From assembly GCA_030696775.1 (NCBI GenBank), contig JAUYRN010000005.1, positions 372,001-436,000 on the forward strand: DNA of 64,000 bases, in the 5' to 3' direction. The translations under genes were made by a program, and so were the position numbers. Positions 26,047-35,681 of this stretch are shown here, piece by piece (position 1 is the first letter of the stretch; every line of letters begins with the position of its first letter). The stretch comes from Sulfuricurvum sp. GTDB taxonomy: Bacteria; Campylobacterota; Campylobacteria; Campylobacterales; Sulfurimonadaceae. The notes under the pieces are model-generated. The model had not been told where the DNA came from. It ran no database searches and saw only the letters and a program-made list of their open reading frames with translations.

Positions 26047-26887
26047 AATTGAAACCGTTAAAACCCTCATGGATGCTATGCCATTTATCAAAGAGTTTCG
26101 TGATGAAATTGTTGTTATAAAATACGGCGGTTCAGCACAAAGTTCCGATGAACTTAAAGCCAAATTTGCTCAGGATATTGTGCTGTTACATTTAGTCGGG
26201 GTAAAAGTGGTCATCGTTCATGGCGGAGGCAGTCGTATCTCTCAACTTTTGAGTGATTTGAAAATCCCGACGGAATTTATCGATGGCGAGCGTGTAAGTA
26301 CTCCTGAAGTCATGCGAATCGTCGAGATGGTTCTTAGTGGTGAGATTAACAAAGAGATTACCTCATTACTCAATTCACACGGTGCAAAAGCAATCGGAAT
26401 CAGTGGTAAAGATGCCCACTTCTTGATGGCAAAACCTAAAGATGCAGTGAAGTTTGGTCTTACGGGACGAGTAGAGAGTGTCAAAGCCGATGTCATCCAC
26501 AATCTGTTACGTGAAGGGTTTATCCCAGTAATTGCCCCAATAGGAGCGGACGAAGCTATTGGACATCCTGGATACAATATCAATGCCGACCTTGCTGCAT
26601 CTGCGATTGCAAGTGCTATCGGTGCGTGTAAAGTTATTTTTATGACCGATACCTCAGGTGTTTTGAACAATGACAAAGAACTCTTTTCAACTCTCACCGA
26701 AGCAGAAGTAGAAGCACTAAAAGCTGATGGAACAATTCACGGCGGTATGGTTCCAAAAGTGGATTCATGTCTCGAAGCAGTCGATGGCGGAGTAGAAAAA
26801 GCCCATATCATTGATGGACGTATTGAACACGCGATTTTACTCGAACTCTTCACGTCTGAGGGTGTGGGAACGCAAATCACGCTCTAA
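26036..26887 (+). CDS. argB: acetylglutamate kinase
   Basis: A 283-residue amino-acid kinase catalysing the second step of arginine biosynthesis. Motifs: EIVVIKYGGSAQ at the nucleotide site, VIVHGGGSRISQLL for acetylglutamate, NINADLAASAIASAIGACKVIFMTDTSGV and the closing GGMVPKVDSCLEAVDGG. The ATG at 26036 is chosen over 26030 because AAAGGA at 26022-26027 is 8 bases from it but only 2 from the earlier one. The N-terminal ETVKTLMDAMPFIKEF helix is present, as in arginine-sensitive hexameric NAGKs. The gene overlaps the lpxK end. Confidence 0.95.
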   Translation: MLRKIETVKTLMDAMPFIKEFRDEIVVIKYGGSAQSSDELKAKFAQDIVLLHLVGVKVVIVHGGGSRISQLLSDLKIPTEFIDGERVSTPEVMRIVEMVLSGEINKEITSLLNSHGAKAIGISGKDAHFLMAKPKDAVKFGLTGRVESVKADVIHNLLREGFIPVIAPIGADEAIGHPGYNINADLAASAIASAIGACKVIFMTDTSGVLNNDKELFSTLTEAEVEALKADGTIHGGMVPKVDSCLEAVDGGVEKAHIIDGRIEHAILLELFTSEGVGTQITL

Positions 26888-26947
26888 GCCAACCATGAGA
26901 GAGGCTTAGTTATAATTCGAAAACTTTTTACATTGGGGCATTAAACG

Positions 26948-28420
26948 ATGAAATTTATTGAAACACGCGGAAATGATGGAGTCCATCCCGGCGAAGTCAC
27001 TTTTTCAGAGGCAATTTTAAGTCCCATTGCATCCTTTGGCGGTTTGTATGTTCCTAAAGAGCTTCCCGTTCTCGGAGAAGAATTTTTAACTAAGCATTTA
27101 AACTCATCGTACAAAGTATTGGCAAAAGATCTTCTTACTGTTCTTGGTATTGATATTGAACCGTCGGTTATTGATGAAGCCTTATCGTTGTATGATAAAT
27201 TTGATGATCCTTCTAATCCCGTTCCTGTCGTAAAAGTACGTAATGATTTGTATGTGAGTGAACTTTATCATGGGCCAACCCGTGCATTCAAAGATATGGC
27301 ATTGCAACCCTTTGGTGTAGTGCTATCTTCCATCGCGCAAAAACGTGGAGATGAGTATCTTATTCTTGCTGCTACAAGCGGTGATACGGGTCCGGCTGCT
27401 CTTGATACGTTTAAAAATCGTGCGAATGTTCGTGTGGTATGTCTCTATCCTGATGGGGGAACTTCGGACGTTCAGCGTCTTCAAATGGTTACGGAAGATG
27501 CAGCGAATCTCAAAGTGATCGGAATTCACGGAGATTTTGACGATGCTCAAAGTGCTTTGAAAAAACTTTTGGGATCGACAACGTTTAAAGCAACGCTAAA
27601 AACTAAAAATATATCTCTTTCAGCTGCCAATTCAGTTAACTTTGGACGTATTATTTTCCAAATTATTTACCATATTCACAGTTATCTTGAACTGGTACGT
27701 CAAAATGCTATCTTGATGGGTGAAAAAATTTACCTCGATGTTCCAAGTGGAAATTTTGGTAATGCATTGGGTGGTTATTATGCTACAAAAATGGGATTAC
27801 CCGTTGAAAAAATCATTATTGCATCCAACGAAAACAATGTTCTTACTCGACTTATCAATACAGGGCATTATGATCTGCGTAATGATAAAGTGATTCCGAC
27901 AACATCTCCTGCAATGGATATTTTGATTTCCAGCAATGTTGAACGAATTTTATTTGACCTTTTTGGAGCAGTTCGAACCAAAGAATTAATGCAGAAATTG
28001 GAAAATGATCGTTTTTACGCCCTTAGTGATGATGAAACAATGAAGCTTCAAGGTATGTTTTCGGCGGATTATTGTAATGGTTCGGAGGGAAAAGGGTACA
28101 TTAAAGAGGCTTATGACAGTGGTTACTTGATGGATCCGCATACGGCTACGTGCTTTAAAGCATACGACTGCTGTGCAACCAAGCCGCTTAAAACTATCGT
28201 TTATTCAACGGCTGAGTGGACTAAATTTTCTCCGACGATTGCGAATGCGCTTACTGGTGAGAAAGATGCCAATGACATAGATGCTCTTCTATCTATCTCA
28301 GTAACAGCAAAGTTGCCTATTCCGGAAATGATCAAAGGCCTTTTCACTAAGCCAATTACCCAAGATACCGTTATTGACAAAGAAGATATTGAAGTAGAAA
28401 TTCTAAAATTTCTTTCATAA
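26948..28420 (+). CDS. thrC: threonine synthase
   Basis: A 490-residue PLP enzyme converting O-phosphohomoserine to threonine. The PLP lysine is in HGPTRAFKDMALQPFG; LAATSGDTGPAALDTF is the phosphate/PLP motif; VPSGNFGNALGGYYATKMGLPVEKIIIASNENNVL is the glycine-rich loop. The length fits the long (E. coli/yeast) class. It has its own short upstream region (60 bases) with AT-rich promoter-like sequence. Its end faces the SulP gene, with only 7 bases between the two stops. Confidence 0.95.
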   Translation: MKFIETRGNDGVHPGEVTFSEAILSPIASFGGLYVPKELPVLGEEFLTKHLNSSYKVLAKDLLTVLGIDIEPSVIDEALSLYDKFDDPSNPVPVVKVRNDLYVSELYHGPTRAFKDMALQPFGVVLSSIAQKRGDEYLILAATSGDTGPAALDTFKNRANVRVVCLYPDGGTSDVQRLQMVTEDAANLKVIGIHGDFDDAQSALKKLLGSTTFKATLKTKNISLSAANSVNFGRIIFQIIYHIHSYLELVRQNAILMGEKIYLDVPSGNFGNALGGYYATKMGLPVEKIIIASNENNVLTRLINTGHYDLRNDKVIPTTSPAMDILISSNVERILFDLFGAVRTKELMQKLENDRFYALSDDETMKLQGMFSADYCNGSEGKGYIKEAYDSGYLMDPHTATCFKAYDCCATKPLKTIVYSTAEWTKFSPTIANALTGEKDANDIDALLSISVTAKLPIPEMIKGLFTKPITQDTVIDKEDIEVEILKFLS

Positions 28421-28427
28421 CAAGACT

Positions 28428-30638
28428 TTAGACGTCGGCTTCATCGCCAAGTTCCGATCGGGTTAGACGTAGTCGCTCTGCTAATACCGTAGCGAGGCTT
28501 TGCATAAAATGCAAAGAGGCTTTTTTGTGATGTTCTGAAAATAAATCAAATGCTTCGCGTGAAATTCTATACAAATCGGTATCAGTATTTGCAATGCTGT
28601 CTGTATAATGGGGACTGCATTCTAAGAATGAAAATTCTCCAAAAAAATTCCCCTGTCCCAACGTACTGAGATGAACACTTTTTCGATCAGGAAATGGCAG
28701 CATGAGACGAACTGATCCACGACGAATCAGGAAAATTTCACCATTAGAGCTACCTTCAGAGTAAATAATGTCTCCTTTATGGTACGAACGGGATTCAAGA
28801 AGACCTTGAAGTTCTTCGAGTGTATCAAGATGTCTTCCTTTGAAAAGATCAAAATCAGCCAATTCTAATAACTTTTCTTCTGCTTTGTCCATAAGATTCT
28901 CATGGATAGTGGTATCTTCAACCCATTCAACAGCATCGTCCAAGTCATCAAAAATCTTTATGGGGCTAAGATGTTTTAAAAGTCCTACATTGTTAAAATA
29001 GCTTTCTAAATCATCCCCGGTCGGAAGTTTGTGAGGCAATCGTGATAAAAGCAAATAACCGTCATTATCATGCAGTATGTCTTTGATTTGCAAGAGAATA
29101 TGAGCTGCCGTTAAATCAACGGTTTGTACTCGTTTCATATCTAAAATAATGTATTTTTTGTGCTTTAAATCGTCTTGAAGCATAGAATAGAGTTGATTAG
29201 CTGTTCCAAAAAAGAGACTTCCATGCAACTCATAGATAGAAAAATCTTCTCCATGTTCTAGCAAAAAAGCCTCTTGCTCACGGTTTCGGATAATTTTACT
29301 TTTTATTTCAGTACCATCGTGTTTGCGATAGACTACTGAAGCACCCATTTGCTGTGTTATGTACAAAATAATAGCCAAGACCACACCAACACCAGATGCC
29401 GCAATAAGACTGACGGTGAGAGCTGTGAGAGATACGATAACTATGATCAAAAAATCAAAAACTGTTTTACGAGATTTAAAGAGTTTGATACTGTGCGTAT
29501 CAATCATACGTACACCAATCACAATTAAAATCCCTGCCAGTGCGGCAATCGGTATCCAGGCAATAAGGCTTCCAAGCAGTACAAACGAGATAATTGCCAT
29601 AACTCCTTCAATGACTCCTGAAAGTGAAGATCGTGCACCACTTGAGAGGTTAACCATGGTTGCACCCATCGTACCTGATCCGCTCATTCCTCCAATTAAT
29701 GATGAGGTAATATTCCCAGTGCCTTGAGCTATAAGCTCTTTGTTTGAGTTATGAAATGAGTGGGTCATTGAATCGATAATGATACAAGTTTTGAGTGTAT
29801 CAATCGAGAGGAGGGCAGCGAGTGTCAATGCTGGTAAAATGAGTAAATATAGGTCATCAAGAGTAAAATTGGCAAGTACCTGAAAACGTCCAACAAACAT
29901 TTGTAAGAAATTGATTCCGCCACTTTCTCCCAGCTCTCCAATGACTAAAGGGTTATTTGGTATAAAGAGAGAGGGATCAGCGATTCCAAGTAAACCATAG
30001 GCTAAGCCACCTGCTATAAGCGCCAAAATGACTGCTGGGATAACTCGAAATATTTTGTCTGCATATAACATCGTGATGATGGTTATGAGTCCAACTGTAA
30101 TGCTTTGCCATTGCCATGTTGTTGGATTCTTCAGTGCTTCGAAAATATGTGAACCTTGCGGAAGCCCTAAAAACTTAGGCGCCTGAGAAGCAATAATATA
30201 GAGTCCTACGCCACTTAGATAACCGCTTACAACGGGAAAAGGCATGTATTTAATTAATTTACCAAGTCCAATGAGGCCAAAAAGGATTTGAAAAATACCT
30301 GCTAAAAGCGCTACGACCATCAACATAGCGAAAACAGCATCGGGTCCGAAATCTTTAGAAATATAAGTGAGTGCAAAAGCGGATAAAACGGCTGCAGCTG
30401 GGGCACTTGGAGCTGATATTAGACGGCTTGTTCCCCCTAAAAGCGCTGCAACTATCCCGATGGCTGCAACTCCAAGAATACCGGCTACTGCACCATATGC
30501 CCCATAATGTCCACCAATGGTAGCATAAATGGTAACACCAAAGGCAATGGCTGAGGGGAGGGCAACCAGCATAGCTGCCGTTCCACCCCAAAAATCAGCG
30601 AGAATATTTTGAGATTTTAGGATGGCTGATTGAGGCAC
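28428..30638 (-). CDS. SulP-family anion transporter with STAS and cyclic-nucleotide-binding-like domains
   Basis: A 736-residue protein: 10-14 membrane segments (about residues 10-435), a STAS domain (about 455-575, YIILDMKRVQTVDLTAAHILL) and a Crp-like cNMP domain (about 595-715, IIYSEGSSNGEIFLIRRGSVRLM). The SulP core (SAPSAPAAAVLSAFA, GGMSGSGTMGATMVNLSSGARS) suggests transport of sulfate or bicarbonate. In the phosphate-binding cassette the sequence is FFGEFSFLECSPHYTDSIAN: the usual Arg before T/S is Tyr, so cAMP/cGMP binding is doubtful and another ligand, or a purely structural role, is possible. The PPK2 gene ends 2 bases upstream of this start, and the two are probably co-transcribed. 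Confidence 0.88.
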   Translation of the reverse strand: MPQSAILKSQNILADFWGGTAAMLVALPSAIAFGVTIYATIGGHYGAYGAVAGILGVAAIGIVAALLGGTSRLISAPSAPAAAVLSAFALTYISKDFGPDAVFAMLMVVALLAGIFQILFGLIGLGKLIKYMPFPVVSGYLSGVGLYIIASQAPKFLGLPQGSHIFEALKNPTTWQWQSITVGLITIITMLYADKIFRVIPAVILALIAGGLAYGLLGIADPSLFIPNNPLVIGELGESGGINFLQMFVGRFQVLANFTLDDLYLLILPALTLAALLSIDTLKTCIIIDSMTHSFHNSNKELIAQGTGNITSSLIGGMSGSGTMGATMVNLSSGARSSLSGVIEGVMAIISFVLLGSLIAWIPIAALAGILIVIGVRMIDTHSIKLFKSRKTVFDFLIIVIVSLTALTVSLIAASGVGVVLAIILYITQQMGASVVYRKHDGTEIKSKIIRNREQEAFLLEHGEDFSIYELHGSLFFGTANQLYSMLQDDLKHKKYIILDMKRVQTVDLTAAHILLQIKDILHDNDGYLLLSRLPHKLPTGDDLESYFNNVGLLKHLSPIKIFDDLDDAVEWVEDTTIHENLMDKAEEKLLELADFDLFKGRHLDTLEELQGLLESRSYHKGDIIYSEGSSNGEIFLIRRGSVRLMLPFPDRKSVHLSTLGQGNFFGEFSFLECSPHYTDSIANTDTDLYRISREAFDLFSEHHKKASLHFMQSLATVLAERLRLTRSELGDEADV

Positions 30639-30640
30639 GA

Positions 30641-31591
30641 TTATCCTCTCTCATTAAACTCATCATTTTTCTTCAAGGACATACTGGATTCCATCAATTT
30701 GAGCTCTTGATCCCCATCGAGTAAAATCTTTTCCGATGTTTTTAGACGAGAAGATTTGATTTTACTCGGATATTCACTACGAGAGAGGATATGTCTAAAA
30801 CAGTTTATGCGTGCTTTTTTCTTGTTATCCGAACGTATAATGACCCATGGGGCATGGGAAGTGTGTGAGGCTAAAAGCATGGAATATTTTGCGATGGTAT
30901 ATTTGTCCCACAGATCTTGAGATTTGGCATCGACGGGAGAGAGTTTAAACTGTTTTAGAGGATCAGTTTTGCGTTGTTTAAACCGTTTGGCTTGTTCATT
31001 TTTGGAGACGGAAAAATAAAATTTAAAAAGAATAATCCCTGAGTTTACGAGCATTCTCTCATACTCACCCACTTCATGCAAAAATTCTTTGTGTTCTTCT
31101 TCTGTACAAAATCCCATAACGGGTTCAACCCCTGCGCGGTTATACCAACTTCGGTCGAAAAAGACCATTTCTCCTGCACTCGGGAGATGTTGTACGTAGC
31201 GTTGAAAATACCATTGGGTTTTTTCAACATCAGAGGGCTTATCCAGCGCAACGACACGAGCACCACGAGGGTTAAGATGTTCGGTAATGCGTTTAATCGT
31301 ACCACCTTTACCGGCAGCATCACGCCCTTCGAAGATCATAAGGACTTTAAGTCCTTTATTTTTGATATGATTTTGAAGTTTTAAAAGTTCAATCTGTAAT
31401 TTTTTGAGTTCATCTTCGTATTCTATGATACTGGCTTTTACCCAAATTGGAAGTCGTTCTTCTTTAGAGCTATGTTTTTCTTGTTCTTTTTTCTGTTTTT
31501 TGATATCTAATTTTCGATCGCCATGAACAACATCTGCTATATCAGATACATCCGCGATTTCATCTCTTACCATAGAGCCTTTTGAATGCAT
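30641..31591 (-). CDS. ppk2: polyphosphate kinase 2 family protein
   Basis: A 316-residue PPK2. Walker A is FEGRDAAGKGGTIKRI, the lid-region PSDVEKTQWYFQRYVQHLP and Walker B FFDRSWYNRAGVEPVMGF are complete, and LSPVDAKSQDLWDKYT follows. PPK2 enzymes make nucleoside di- or triphosphates from polyphosphate, or the reverse; the subclass cannot be fixed by eye. The start is the ATG at 31591, five bases after AGGTGG; an upstream GTG at 31600 is part of that site. A charged N-terminal extension of about 50 residues (KKQKKEQEKHSSKEERL) precedes the domain. It lies in a minus-strand run with the DUF255 gene upstream and SulP downstream. Confidence 0.92.
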   Translation of the reverse strand: MHSKGSMVRDEIADVSDIADVVHGDRKLDIKKQKKEQEKHSSKEERLPIWVKASIIEYEDELKKLQIELLKLQNHIKNKGLKVLMIFEGRDAAGKGGTIKRITEHLNPRGARVVALDKPSDVEKTQWYFQRYVQHLPSAGEMVFFDRSWYNRAGVEPVMGFCTEEEHKEFLHEVGEYERMLVNSGIILFKFYFSVSKNEQAKRFKQRKTDPLKQFKLSPVDAKSQDLWDKYTIAKYSMLLASHTSHAPWVIIRSDNKKKARINCFRHILSRSEYPSKIKSSRLKTSEKILLDGDQELKLMESSMSLKKNDEFNERG

Positions 31592-31609
31592 ATTGACCAC
31601 CTATTTTTT

Positions 31610-33526
31610 TTATTGTAACGTTGAATGGATTAATTCATCCAACGTTTGAGCTTCAAATGTAGTGGCAAAGCAGCTGTTTTCTCCACAAATCAAAAACCCT
31701 TCTAGCCTTTCATCGTTTTTTAGTAATACAAAAGGATATTTAAAAGATTCTAAGGATTTTAGTAGTTCTTTAGTTGCTTTCACAATACGATCACCTTTTA
31801 GATATCGAATGGTTTGTTCCGTAAGTTTGGGATAATAGATGGGAGTCTTCATCAGCTTAATGGATGAGTATTCGAGACTTTTAAAGGCAAAATGGCGATA
31901 CTTACTATCAATGAGGCTTCCAAGAGAAAGCAAATTATCCATCATAATGGCCATTGCACTAGGATAGGAACCATCATCGAGCTCACAAAGTGTTGGAAAT
32001 GCTCCGCGACTAAAATACCATGCACCATTTTGGTAAAAAAGTTCCAATGCTTTGTTGGTGAGTTGTTGGGCACGTATGAGATAGACTTCATCAAATGTGT
32101 TTTGATAGGCTTGGATTAATGCATCGGTCAGATAGGAATAATCTTCTAAAAAAGCTTCGATTTTTGGTTGTTTGTGGATGAGGGTCGTGTGATAAAGAAC
32201 TCCATCAATAAACATGGTTGAGAGTAGGGCCTCTAGCGATCTAATCGCATTGTCTTGATACGCTGGAATCTGCTTTCCCAGTATCAAGAGAGATTTGATC
32301 ATCATGGCGTTCCATGCAACATTGATTTTACGGTCGATAAAAGGATACGTTCGAGTAGAACGCAGTTTTTGACACTCTTTGACAAAATCCTCAAACCATT
32401 GGGGTCGCTCTAATGATGAGAGGGTAACGATGCAGTGCCCTTCGAAATTTCCATCAGGGGTGATTTGAAGTATTTCCATGGCTTCATCGAGATTGGAAAT
32501 ACCTATATTTCGAAGTGCTTGAGTGATTTCATCATAAGTGTAGACAAAATATTTTCCTTCCTCACCCTCGGTATCCGCATCGCTCGCACTGTAAAAGAGA
32601 TGATCTTCCATCATAAGTTTCATCATAAAATCGGCAGTCTCTGTGGCGCATCTCAAATAGAATGGATTATGAAATAAAACGGAAGCTAAAGCATAGAGCT
32701 CACATAGAAGGGCATTGTCATAGGTCATTTTCTCAAAATGAGGAATCAGCCACGACTCTTCGGTACTGTATCGGCAAAATCCACCATCGATGAGATCATA
32801 CATCCCTCCTCTTGCCATCGAATCAAGTGTATGGGTAATAATTTTGAGTCGTTGAGGATCCGGCTCAAGACGCTCTTGGCTCATCAAAGTTTTAAGTGTA
32901 GAGGTGTGAGGAAACTTCGGAGCTTTTGAAAAACCGCCGTTGATGGGATCGAAATTATGCTCGGCTTGTTTTCCAAACTGTATCATGATTTTTTCATCCA
33001 GTTGGGTTGCTTGTGTCGGTATCTCTTTGGGTTTCATAAAGCCGGTGATCTCATCGGCATTTTGAAAGAGCTTTTCGTCATTTAGGGCTATTTTTTCGGA
33101 AATGATAGTCGTAAGCTCACTAAATCCCATCATTTTATCGCGATTATGAGGGGGAATGTAAGTTGCGGCATAAAACGGTTTGTTTTCTGGTGTACAAAAG
33201 ATCGAGAGTGGCCACCCTCCGCTTCGGCGATTGAGCAGGACGTGCAATTCTTGAAAATGTTTGTCGATGTCAGGGCGCTCTTCACGATCCACTTTGATAC
33301 AAATAAAATGTTGATTTACAAATTCGGCTATCTCTTCATTCTCAAAAACATCATGTTCCATTACATGACACCAGTGACAACTGCTGTATCCAATAGAGAT
33401 AAAAATAGCTTTTTTTTCACGCTTTGCACGCTCAAACGCTTCATCGCACCACCCATACCAATCGATAGGGTTATCTTTATGTTGCTGGAGATAGGGGGAA
33501 TCTTCGAGGGCGAGGCGATTGGACAT
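31610..33526 (-). CDS. DUF255 thioredoxin-domain protein (YyaL/SSP411 family)
   Basis: A 638-residue protein. The N-terminal thioredoxin-like domain carries [24 protein letters not shown] with CHWC as redox motif and [14 protein letters not shown]; the remaining about 450 residues form an (alpha/alpha)6-barrel-like domain ([25 protein letters not shown] links them). The family is widely conserved (spermatogenesis-associated protein 20 in animals) and its function is uncertain. No signal peptide is present. At 638 residues it is close to the usual 650-690. It is upstream of ppk2 and downstream of a small membrane protein and the porin. Confidence 0.88.
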   Translation of the reverse strand: MSNRLALEDSPYLQQHKDNPIDWYGWCDEAFERAKREKKAIFISIGYSSCHWCHVMEHDVFENEEIAEFVNQHFICIKVDREERPDIDKHFQELHVLLNRRSGGWPLSIFCTPENKPFYAATYIPPHNRDKMMGFSELTTIISEKIALNDEKLFQNADEITGFMKPKEIPTQATQLDEKIMIQFGKQAEHNFDPINGGFSKAPKFPHTSTLKTLMSQERLEPDPQRLKIITHTLDSMARGGMYDLIDGGFCRYSTEESWLIPHFEKMTYDNALLCELYALASVLFHNPFYLRCATETADFMMKLMMEDHLFYSASDADTEGEEGKYFVYTYDEITQALRNIGISNLDEAMEILQITPDGNFEGHCIVTLSSLERPQWFEDFVKECQKLRSTRTYPFIDRKINVAWNAMMIKSLLILGKQIPAYQDNAIRSLEALLSTMFIDGVLYHTTLIHKQPKIEAFLEDYSYLTDALIQAYQNTFDEVYLIRAQQLTNKALELFYQNGAWYFSRGAFPTLCELDDGSYPSAMAIMMDNLLSLGSLIDSKYRHFAFKSLEYSSIKLMKTPIYYPKLTEQTIRYLKGDRIVKATKELLKSLESFKYPFVLLKNDERLEGFLICGENSCFATTFEAQTLDELIHSTLQ

Positions 33527-33555
33527 TGTGTAACTCCGAAATAAAATAGACTACT

Positions 33556-33906
33556 TTACCATAACTCGATTCCAAACTGACGCACAATGAGTGAAAAGAT
33601 GATAAAACAAATTACGGTAATGGCTATGGAAGCAAGAAGTGAAGGCCAAAAACCGATACGTTGCAGTAGCAGTGGAAAGGCCAAAAACATTGGTAATGTC
33701 GGTATAACATACCAAAATGTATACCACGCATGATTAGCAATTTTTTCTGTAGGCTGATTTTCAACATAGAGCCAAATCAAAGCCAAAAAAGTTACGAGTG
33801 GCAATGCTGCGATGAGTCCCCCGAGTTTATCGCTGCGTTTTGCCATTTCAGAGACGAGGACAACAATTCCAGCGGTTACTAAATATTTAATGATAAGCCA
33901 GGTCAT
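33556..33906 (-). CDS. DUF3147-like small membrane protein
   Basis: A 116-residue protein with four hydrophobic segments (starting MTWLIIKYLVTAGIVVLVSE; then LGGLIAALPLVTFLALIWLYV; YTFWYVIPTLPMFLAFPLLL; LLASIAITVICFIIFSLIV). It starts at 33906, where GGAG lies six bases upstream; the longer frame (to 34143) runs antiparallel-frame through the porin gene and is not real. The pattern resembles DUF3147. Function is unknown. The porin stop lies 13 bases upstream, so it may be co-transcribed with it. Confidence 0.75.
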   Translation of the reverse strand: MTWLIIKYLVTAGIVVLVSEMAKRSDKLGGLIAALPLVTFLALIWLYVENQPTEKIANHAWYTFWYVIPTLPMFLAFPLLLQRIGFWPSLLASIAITVICFIIFSLIVRQFGIELW

Positions 33907-33919
33907 TTTTTCTCCAATA

Positions 33920-35164
33920 TTAAAACATATAATCAGCAATGATGCGAGTGTTAAACTCGTCATATGCACGAGTTTGATACAGATTTGTGCTATCAGGATT
34001 GTAGTCGATGTACGCGAAACGGCATCGCAATCGTATCTCTTTTGTCGGTTGATAGGTGGTATCAACATTGTATTCATCCGAATCAGGGCGAGGGTTATCG
34101 GTGAGAGAATTTGGAGCACTTTGTTTTGAGTCGCTTTGGTCAATGCGTAAATATTTCAGTGATGCTTCGAGTGTTTTATCAAAACGGTGCGTTAAAACAG
34201 TACCATAGGCTACTGCACCCGCATTTTCCGTTTCACCGTCGATTTGAAGATCGGTATAGGTGATAAATCCTCCCCATCCCATCTTGGTGTAACGTCCTCC
34301 TGTCCCTGCAAGTGATTGGTCGCCGATTTGGGTGAACAGCCCCATAAGACTCCAATGATTATAATGAAGTCCTAATTTTGTCCCGATGAGATAGGTAGAT
34401 GATAGTTTGATTCGTTTATCTCCTACTCCATTTTCTTTTAGATACTGCAGAGAACCCGAAATATTGAAAGGAGAGCTTTCTGATAAAAATTTCGGTGTTT
34501 CACTTTGAATGTACAGAGCATTCATTACATCGGGGACGTAGTAGTCATATACTTCATTCGTAATTCTTCCTTTTTTCATTACGCCACCAAGCATCACTAT
34601 ATCACGATGAAATCCGTAATTTTCGGTTGGTGAGATAAAACGGTCGGAGTCTTTGTATTTCCATTTGGTGATGTAAGCACCCTTGAGAGTCACATCAGCT
34701 ATTGAACGGTTTTCGAGGGTGAGCGCTTCGAAACTGTTTGGAAGCATTCGGTTGTAATAGTCATTTGTTAGAGGTGTATTGAGGCGTTGTCGCCCATATT
34801 TCACTATAGTATCATCATAGGTATACGACAGGGCAGCTTCACCGAGAACATTGATAGAACTACCATCGCTTTTGAGGTTACTGGTTTGCCCAGATTCAGG
34901 CATTTGCGTGAGTGAGGTAATACCGTTACTGGAGAAGAAAGAAGCATTGGCTTGAACTCCATAAAAAGGTGCGGTTTGATAGCTTAGTATGCCGCCAACG
35001 GTGAGAGAAGTACGATCTATTTTTAGGTCACGATCTCCGTCGTACCAAAAAGCACGAATGTTTCCACTTGCTTTCCCGTTTTTAAATGCATCGTCAAGCA
35101 TTTCTCCTTGTAGCAATAGTGGAACGATAAACGTGATAATTGATAGTAAATATTTTATTACCAT
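33920..35164 (-). CDS. outer-membrane porin, OprD-like
   Basis: A 414-residue beta-barrel protein with a signal peptide (hydrophobic YLLSIITFIVPLLL, cleavage near LQGEM). It starts with DAFKNGKASGNIRAFWYDGD, the typical OprD/epsilon porin first strand, has alternating amphipathic strands (VGGILSYQTAPFYGVQANASFF, VKYGRQRLNTPL) and ends in ADYMF, with the terminal aromatic residue recognised by the BAM complex. R-x-x-L-N-T-P in the strand region recalls OprD proteins that admit small organic acids or amino acids. The regulator gene ends 2 bases upstream on the same strand, so the ArsR-family protein and this porin are one transcript. Confidence 0.82.
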   Translation of the reverse strand: MVIKYLLSIITFIVPLLLQGEMLDDAFKNGKASGNIRAFWYDGDRDLKIDRTSLTVGGILSYQTAPFYGVQANASFFSSNGITSLTQMPESGQTSNLKSDGSSINVLGEAALSYTYDDTIVKYGRQRLNTPLTNDYYNRMLPNSFEALTLENRSIADVTLKGAYITKWKYKDSDRFISPTENYGFHRDIVMLGGVMKKGRITNEVYDYYVPDVMNALYIQSETPKFLSESSPFNISGSLQYLKENGVGDKRIKLSSTYLIGTKLGLHYNHWSLMGLFTQIGDQSLAGTGGRYTKMGWGGFITYTDLQIDGETENAGAVAYGTVLTHRFDKTLEASLKYLRIDQSDSKQSAPNSLTDNPRPDSDEYNVDTTYQPTKEIRLRCRFAYIDYNPDSTNLYQTRAYDEFNTRIIADYMF

Positions 35165-35166
35165 AG

Positions 35167-35544
35167 TTATTTAACGGCTACCGTATCGTTGAAAAAAAGC
35201 TCTCGATTATTGTCAAAATTGGTGATCAACGTCTGAAAACATGCAGATAGCTCTCGAATTGTTTCAATATTAGGCTCAATGTAAACTTTATTTCCTTTTT
35301 TTTCTACAGAGATTATTTTTGCCTCTTTGAGCTCTTTAATATGAGCAGAAATTGTCGGGAGGGAAAAATTAAAATGTTCGGCTACCGTACTGACACAGGT
35401 AGCGATGGGATTTACTTCAACTCCGGCTTGTTTTTTATCGAGAGAACATGTATATCCGCCCGTAAAGACATTTTTGAAAATCAGGAAACGTGTTTCATTA
35501 CTCAGGGCTTTAAAAATTTTTAATTTTTGTTCCATATCTAACAT
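35167..35544 (-). CDS. ArsR-family regulator, possible sulfur/persulfide sensor
   Basis: A 125-residue winged-helix regulator. FKALSNETRFLIFKNV is the N-terminal ArsR signature and HFNFSLPTISAHIKELKEAKII the recognition helix, followed by the wing (VEKKGNKVYIEP). An insertion of about 20 residues (GGYTCSLDKKQAGVEVNPIATC) sits before the recognition helix. Cysteines are C33, C50 and C102; the canonical arsenic motif ELCVCDL is absent. A Cys near the front and one in the C-terminal helix recall the persulfide sensors SqrR/BigR, fitting the divergent sulfur genes. A ribosome site AAAGGTAG precedes the start. The sensing role is inference. Confidence 0.85.
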   Translation of the reverse strand: MLDMEQKLKIFKALSNETRFLIFKNVFTGGYTCSLDKKQAGVEVNPIATCVSTVAEHFNFSLPTISAHIKELKEAKIISVEKKGNKVYIEPNIETIRELSACFQTLITNFDNNRELFFNDTVAVK

Positions 35545-35604
35545 AAACTACCTTTTTATGGATCTTTTTTAATGCTTTAATTATAGCATAAGATAGTTAT
35601 TAGG

Positions 35605-35618
35605 AAATTAGCTAATTT
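35605..35618. promoter_or_regulatory. 14-bp perfect palindrome, candidate ArsR-family operator
   Basis: AAATTAGCTAATTT is a perfect palindrome between the regulator gene and the divergent sulfur-trafficking operon. Its core TTAGCTAA recurs upstream of the rhodanese gene (36214-36221). AT-rich palindromes of this kind are typical operators of ArsR-family dimers. Confidence 0.55.
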
Positions 35619-35681
35619 ACATTATTTTTACATTTTGTGATTATAATAACAATCGTAAAATTATTATCACAAAGGAATACT

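Noticed and set aside
33907-34143. N-terminal extension of the small membrane protein
   Set aside because: It runs through the 3' end of the porin gene in another frame; the ATG at 33906 has GGAG upstream and starts the hydrophobic core.
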